NCBI GenBank assembly: GCA_910577945.1
Contig: CAJTNI010000029.1
Coordinates: forward strand, 1-20,187
Length of the DNA stretch: 20,187 nucleotides
Reading direction: 5' to 3'
From: an uncultured Christensenella sp.
GTDB taxonomy: Bacteria > Bacillota > Clostridia > Christensenellales > Pumilibacteraceae
Shown: positions 16,501 through 20,187 of the stretch, piece after piece
Position numbering within the stretch: position 1 is the first letter of the stretch
Layout: each line of letters opens with the position of its first letter
Made by a program: the position numbers and the translations under genes
The notes under the pieces: generated by a model
The model's database searches: none
What the model was told of the DNA's origin: nothing
The model's input: only the letters and a program-made list of their open reading frames with translations

Positions 16501-19500
16501 TACGTAGAGCTCGGCACGGAAGCGATTGCCGATATCACGGCTATCGACCCGTCGTCCGAATCGTTTACCGAGCACGGATATACGGCGCTGTCGTTCCGCG
16601 CGCCCGCGATAGACAGCAATCAAAAGGACTATCCCGTAAGAGCTTTGGGCGCGGCGACAAAGAGCATAATAGGTCAAGATATAATTATACGCGTACTCAA
16701 TCAGGCGCGCACGATAACTCAGCTCGACCTGTACTCGAACGATTCGTACACGCAAAAGCTCACTGCGCTCGATTTCGGAAAGTACAACGTGGGCGCGGGC
16801 GACGGGCAGTACGACAAGATTATATACATACAGGCGACGTACGAGGCGAAAAAGGCGGAGCATACCAAATTCGAGCCGATATCGGTTGTTTTGCCCGACT
16901 ATTTGCTTTACAGCACGGACGGCAGCGATTACAAGGACGCGCAATCGAAAGCGATTTCGCTCTTTAACGGCGCGGATATTAGCAGCAACGCGCCCGCGCA
17001 GTTGACGCTGTATTTGAGGTTGAAGAGCGACGCGACCGCAACCGCGGGAGACGCGCGCGATATAGTATCGGTGCGCGCGGAGTACGACACGACTGGTACG
17101 ACGGCGGACCGCGAGAAAACGGCGTCCGTGTCCGTAGGTACGGGACTCGGCAGCCTTGTGCTGTCCGCGAACGGCAACGCGTTGATGACGGTCGGCGCGG
17201 GCGAGACAAAGACTTACAACCACACGTTCGCGCTCAAAAACGCTACCGACGCGCAAGCCTTAAAGCTCGATTTGGGTTACGTCGCGCTTACTAAGGATTT
17301 CGGCGACGGCAATATCGTATACGACGGCAAGAATATAACGGTATCGCCCGACACAGTGTCGGGCTTGACGCTCGAAAGCGGGAACGTAAACGGCGATAAT
17401 CCGTACGTTACGCTCGGCGTAAGCTTAACCGCGCTCAAAACCATGAGCGGCGTGCCGTTTACAATCACGTTTACGGATAAGGCGAACGGCAGCGCGGCGG
17501 CGTTTAAAGCGACGATTAACGTTACGGTTACCATGGACATATTCGCGCTTGCGCCCGACGCGTCGTCGTACTCGGTGACTACGACGGGCGGCGACAGCGG
17601 CGTGCAAACGGTCAACGGCGCTATTCTGTTCAACAACGACGTCGCGGATATCAAGCCCGACGCGCTCGACATAGATTATACGCGCTTGCAAGTAAAGGTC
17701 GTAGACGCGCAGGGCAATGCCGTTGCGGCGGTTGCGGCGGTCAAGGCGGCGGACAACAAGTCGTTCACGCTGAGCGTGCCCAATAATATTCTTACCGGCC
17801 TTACTGCGAGCGGCGAGCAAAATTACTTTGTCAAGCTCGCATACGGCGACGTGGAGTCCGCCCCCGTACCGCTCGTAATTACTACAAGCGCCATGGGTAT
17901 TCGCGTTGCGGACGGAAACGACGTTACAGTCGCAGGCGGCAAGGGCGAAATCGTAGTTAAAAACGAGACGGTCGGCTATAAGCTTGCCGTGACGGTGTTT
18001 AACCTCGGCACTAACGCGCCCGTCGGCGAGTCGGTTGTTTACAAGCTGTATTCGGACGCGGCGCGCACGAGCGAAAGCGGTATCGCGCAAATCGACGGCA
18101 ACGGCAATATCACGTTCAAGGCGGGCGCGCAAACGCTCAACCACGGCGTTCTTTATTACAGAGCGACGGGCGGCGGCGTCAATTTCGACGTGGATTTGAA
18201 GTATGCGTTCGACGTTAAATCGGTTGCGCTCGACGACGCAGTGCTTACCGACGGCAAAATCGTATTGTATTACGACAATACCAACTGCACTACGCTCAAT
18301 CTCGAAAAGCATATCGCAATCAAATCGATATTCGGTATCGACGGCTTGCCCGAGGGCGCGACGGTAACGGTAACGTCGAACGGCACGGATAAGCTGGCGG
18401 TAAACGGTTATACGCTTACGCCCAAGAGCTTGGGCGTGACGGGCGTCGATATTTCCGTAAAGCGCGGCGATACGGTCGCGGTCATGACCTATGCCGTGGA
18501 GATTATCGAGCTGCGGCCTACGATTACGCCGAGCGTCGCGACCTTGAACATAGTAGACGCCAACACACTGACGGTTACAATCGGCGGAGAATATTCGGCG
18601 TTCGACAGCGTGTTTGCCGTGACTAACAAAAACGTTTATACCGCTATCGGCAATACCGTTACGATAGACCGTTCCAAGCTCGCTTACGCAGCGGGCAGCG
18701 GGTATGCCGATATCACGATAAGCGCTACCGTCACGTACACGCTTGCCGACGGCTCGTTGCTCGGTATGAACGGCGTAATCAGCAAGCGTATCGACTGCAT
18801 TGTGCATATTGTCGGCGAATATGCGTTCGATTTCGACTTGACGGCTGACGGCGTTGCGCTCAACGCGGACAGCGCGTTCGTAAACGGCGCGGCGTATGCC
18901 GTCGAGATAGATTCGCCCAAGACAAGCGGCGATTGGAAATACTCCGCGACGGTCACGCCGCAGGTGGGTGCTGTCGGCGCGTTTGCCAACGGCAAAGCGA
19001 CGTTCACGTTCGGCGGCAGCAGCTTCGGTCGGTTTGACGTTATTGTGACCGCCGAGGCGTACGGCAAGAAATACGTGCAGGAAAAAACGTATACCGTTAA
19101 CAACGGCAACGGCGCTACTGCGACGATGTCGTATACCAAGGACGGCACGGAAACCACGCTCGATAAAGCAATCGAAACGGCAGTGCCGTCCGAGGGCGTA
19201 ACGCTCACGTATAAGATAGACGCGAGCAAGGTTACTACCGCGGATATAGCCGCCGACGCCGTCGACGTATTGGCTGCGGGCGACGTTACCGTAGGCGAAA
19301 TTCAAAAGAGCGGCAACGTGTTTACCGTTACTTTAACGCCAAACGTCGGCGCGGGCGCAAGCTCCAAGCTGATTGTGAGCGGCAAGTTTACCGTCGGCGG
19401 CATAACGTATTATACGGACGAGTACAAGGTAAGACTTACGGCGACCGCGCCCGAGTTTGCGTTCGCGAGTGTCGTCGATAAGCTTGTAATGGGCGACAGC

Positions 19501-20187
19501 ATCGCGTTTGTCAAGAACAGTATCGTAAATTCCGCAAGCGGATTTGTCGGCGACTACTCGGTCGAATATTCGATTGTGAGCGGCTCGGCATACGCGAGCA
19601 TTGCGGGCGGCGTGCTTACCGCTTCCGACTCGCTCTCGTCCGACAAAGCGGTTACGGTGCGCGCTACGGTCACTGTAAGCGGCGGCGCGTTCGACAAGTC
19701 GGTATACCTTATAGATAAGCAAATAACGATAGTCGTACCCACGGTGGAGTGGATTGTCGGCAGCAAGACCGTGAACGTCGGCGGTTCGGTGTCTGTGGAC
19801 AGCGCGTTCGGTTCGGATACGGGCGGTATTACGGGTTACGAAACCGAGTATTCGTACAAGTGGACGGCGCCCGCCGAGTTTACGACAGGCGACTACGTAG
19901 CAAACGGCAAGACGCTTTCCGTCGCCGCGAGCGACAGAACCAAAGCGGGCGGCAGGTTTGCCGTAACCGTTACCATGAGTGTCAAGAAGGACGGCGTCGA
20001 GCTTTGTTCGGTGCAGTCGTCGGGTGCGCTCTCCGTTGTGATAGTGCCTACGACGGCAAAGGCGGTCGAATACTCGGTGTTCGGCGCGGCGGGCTCGTAC
20101 AATATCAAAAACGCCGTCGCTCCGTACACGCTTAACGGCGAAGGGCATATCAAAGCCGACGACGATTACGTAGTGTCGTATACGCTC
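13597..20187 (+). CDS. Giant membrane-anchored surface protein with Ig-like repeats, partial (3' end outside window), 2197+ aa
   Basis: One frame stays open from ATG 13597 to the last base, 2197 codons, with no stop, an excellent promoter and a ribosome site. The N-terminus is cytoplasmic and basic (PVKKTKSK), followed by one hydrophobic helix at about residues 20-43. There is no cleavage motif and no lipobox, so it should be a signal-anchored protein with its bulk outside the cell. The rest is almost all beta-strand: Ser/Thr/Val/Asp/Gly-rich, with repeated phrases such as SSKPDVVEV, STNESVIAV and DGKVTLEAR that fit BIG2/Ig-like domains of about 80-100 residues. Cysteines are few. No enzyme motif, LPXTG or SLH domain is seen, but the C-terminus is missing. 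Likely roles are adhesion or cell-surface scaffolding. Divergent from a marR-type gene. Confidence 0.85.
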   Translation, partial: MPISDEIIELAPVKKTKSKLIVMFVIMGVLLALAVTFLVLFLLKPSVEDIDGRVNGVSVESSSLFTPSASGEDGKLYASVGNPYTVYVNVSAEGEADSEVNWDFSPNTAVADVTSGKVEGSDNRYYCTFTPLASYADNDQPITITARSKSDTTKTSQVVFYAVNQGTEDIRFIEYWANRNPAPPHTKLDNGNLAVDLTFYKTSLGSTKNNVMHFITFEQLGAAGATAGEYSKITLTGIGSDSPSNKISVVSSKPDVVEVSGISENASTPYFGIIAKGVSDEPVVLTITANVNNNSDPVEKKIKVNVKSNEQLGIINNIFVYDELVDAEFFAQHTNSNGQLTTGLPTEMKSLTLAYKSSYDDILSHVLLDPASLQYDKDNGLKKTDWYKKLTVTSTNESVIAVKTADDGKVTLEARDLASAGATANKCSIVIADKNNPSIRKDIPVKVVAQNQSGAELSVVSSNTTYNNDTIIELNKKGDGIPTSPKIVSYLTVTYKLTAPANAKAEELVSNEYLSLGFDVEYDTDIFTVKILNSDVKDLKIKKFSDKSLTCKHVAGENFIATATFDIAVNADVLPDVYTVIFKKVGTSIEGADAGTVNKYDRDFSMDVNFNVSTIATRAEFKKEADAAEIINKLHTGYLVPSTVRAEELESGKTVYKQDANLYLQNCAENTSVMFLEELITTNGSTNRIESSKQYDASGALKLTTSNKKVNVSFLGVTTYNEKNAQATILYSVYDNAGEVIAELTLSIYVFNAYNSLSLVIDANANPDVVYYDADNFASFARDSLKVGRVFGADENYEMKDEDIKRDIYLGYGNNNYFDRAVENNGDIVYSYNGDALFTYNQNSNRYTANVDLFEYSYNNADKIDFSKLFIEYRVRTEHYHEHLSNIEVASCSRQFKFIRKADGVKVFSELNEGKELSDAGGKLILPVQRGERSGLYPSAVVDIKVDGTAKSITVLFDDNARSAVETVYVELGTEAIADITAIDPSSESFTEHGYTALSFRAPAIDSNQKDYPVRALGAATKSIIGQDIIIRVLNQARTITQLDLYSNDSYTQKLTALDFGKYNVGAGDGQYDKIIYIQATYEAKKAEHTKFEPISVVLPDYLLYSTDGSDYKDAQSKAISLFNGADISSNAPAQLTLYLRLKSDATATAGDARDIVSVRAEYDTTGTTADREKTASVSVGTGLGSLVLSANGNALMTVGAGETKTYNHTFALKNATDAQALKLDLGYVALTKDFGDGNIVYDGKNITVSPDTVSGLTLESGNVNGDNPYVTLGVSLTALKTMSGVPFTITFTDKANGSAAAFKATINVTVTMDIFALAPDASSYSVTTTGGDSGVQTVNGAILFNNDVADIKPDALDIDYTRLQVKVVDAQGNAVAAVAAVKAADNKSFTLSVPNNILTGLTASGEQNYFVKLAYGDVESAPVPLVITTSAMGIRVADGNDVTVAGGKGEIVVKNETVGYKLAVTVFNLGTNAPVGESVVYKLYSDAARTSESGIAQIDGNGNITFKAGAQTLNHGVLYYRATGGGVNFDVDLKYAFDVKSVALDDAVLTDGKIVLYYDNTNCTTLNLEKHIAIKSIFGIDGLPEGATVTVTSNGTDKLAVNGYTLTPKSLGVTGVDISVKRGDTVAVMTYAVEIIELRPTITPSVATLNIVDANTLTVTIGGEYSAFDSVFAVTNKNVYTAIGNTVTIDRSKLAYAAGSGYADITISATVTYTLADGSLLGMNGVISKRIDCIVHIVGEYAFDFDLTADGVALNADSAFVNGAAYAVEIDSPKTSGDWKYSATVTPQVGAVGAFANGKATFTFGGSSFGRFDVIVTAEAYGKKYVQEKTYTVNNGNGATATMSYTKDGTETTLDKAIETAVPSEGVTLTYKIDASKVTTADIAADAVDVLAAGDVTVGEIQKSGNVFTVTLTPNVGAGASSKLIVSGKFTVGGITYYTDEYKVRLTATAPEFAFASVVDKLVMGDSIAFVKNSIVNSASGFVGDYSVEYSIVSGSAYASIAGGVLTASDSLSSDKAVTVRATVTVSGGAFDKSVYLIDKQITIVVPTVEWIVGSKTVNVGGSVSVDSAFGSDTGGITGYETEYSYKWTAPAEFTTGDYVANGKTLSVAASDRTKAGGRFAVTVTMSVKKDGVELCSVQSSGALSVVIVPTTAKAVEYSVFGAAGSYNIKNAVAPYTLNGEGHIKADDDYVVSYTL

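Noticed and set aside
13606..20148. Long minus-strand open frames (448, 352, 519, 626 and 271 codons) over the right third
   Set aside because: They lie antisense to one continuous plus-strand frame with promoter, ribosome site and plausible protein. Their translations are Arg/Val/His-rich low-complexity text without family features, the usual shadow of GCG/GAC-rich codon use.

Overview
The window looks like chromosome of a low-to-moderate GC Bacillota, most likely an uncultured Clostridia lineage. This rests on family content: a DUF4364 regulator, a short TSCPD protein of the TIGR03905 type, a short EpsC-like serine acetyltransferase, BioY, a ydjI-like SPFH/zinc-ribbon protein and strong AGGAG ribosome sites with sigma-A promoters. 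Taxonomy below class is a guess. No tRNA, rRNA, CRISPR array, transposase or integrase was seen.

Layout, left to right. (1) 1-441: the C-terminal end of an SPFH-type membrane-associated protein with two zinc ribbons. (2) 531-1289: an AT-rich orphan gene unlike its neighbours in base use, closed by a strong symmetrical terminator; probably acquired. (3) About 1400-1700: a non-coding block with a 28-bp direct repeat and several compact hairpins, two with GNRA-type loops. It leads into an unrecognised seven-helix membrane protein (1709-3097). (4) 3275-7529: housekeeping on the plus strand, namely valS, a DUF4364 regulator, a TSCPD protein and bioY. (5) 7853-10057: a CUT1-type sugar ABC ATPase (MsmK/UgpC/MalK-like) twice the normal length, with what looks like three tandem regulatory modules and a Lys/Ala-rich tail. 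(6) 10463-13105, minus strand: a marR-type regulator, then the cysE-cysS pair (cysteine synthesis and cysteinyl-tRNA charging). (7) 13597 to the window end, plus strand: an uninterrupted reading frame of 2197 codons with no stop inside the window. It encodes a giant membrane-anchored surface protein built from Ig-like (BIG2-style) beta domains. The long minus-strand open frames over this region are codon-bias shadows.

How the genes relate. cysE and cysS are 28 nt apart and form a clear cysteine operon. The marR gene and the giant surface protein are divergent across a 491-bp intergenic region holding a promoter for each and a degenerate CIRCE-like inverted repeat; MarR control of the surface protein is possible but unproven. 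The lone ABC ATPase has no permease beside it, which fits an ATPase shared by several sugar importers. BioY likewise needs ECF module genes elsewhere.

The strongest candidates for something new are the expanded ABC ATPase, the giant surface protein, the structured repeat block near 1483-1643 and the AT-rich orphan gene. All functional statements are from reading motifs; no search was run.
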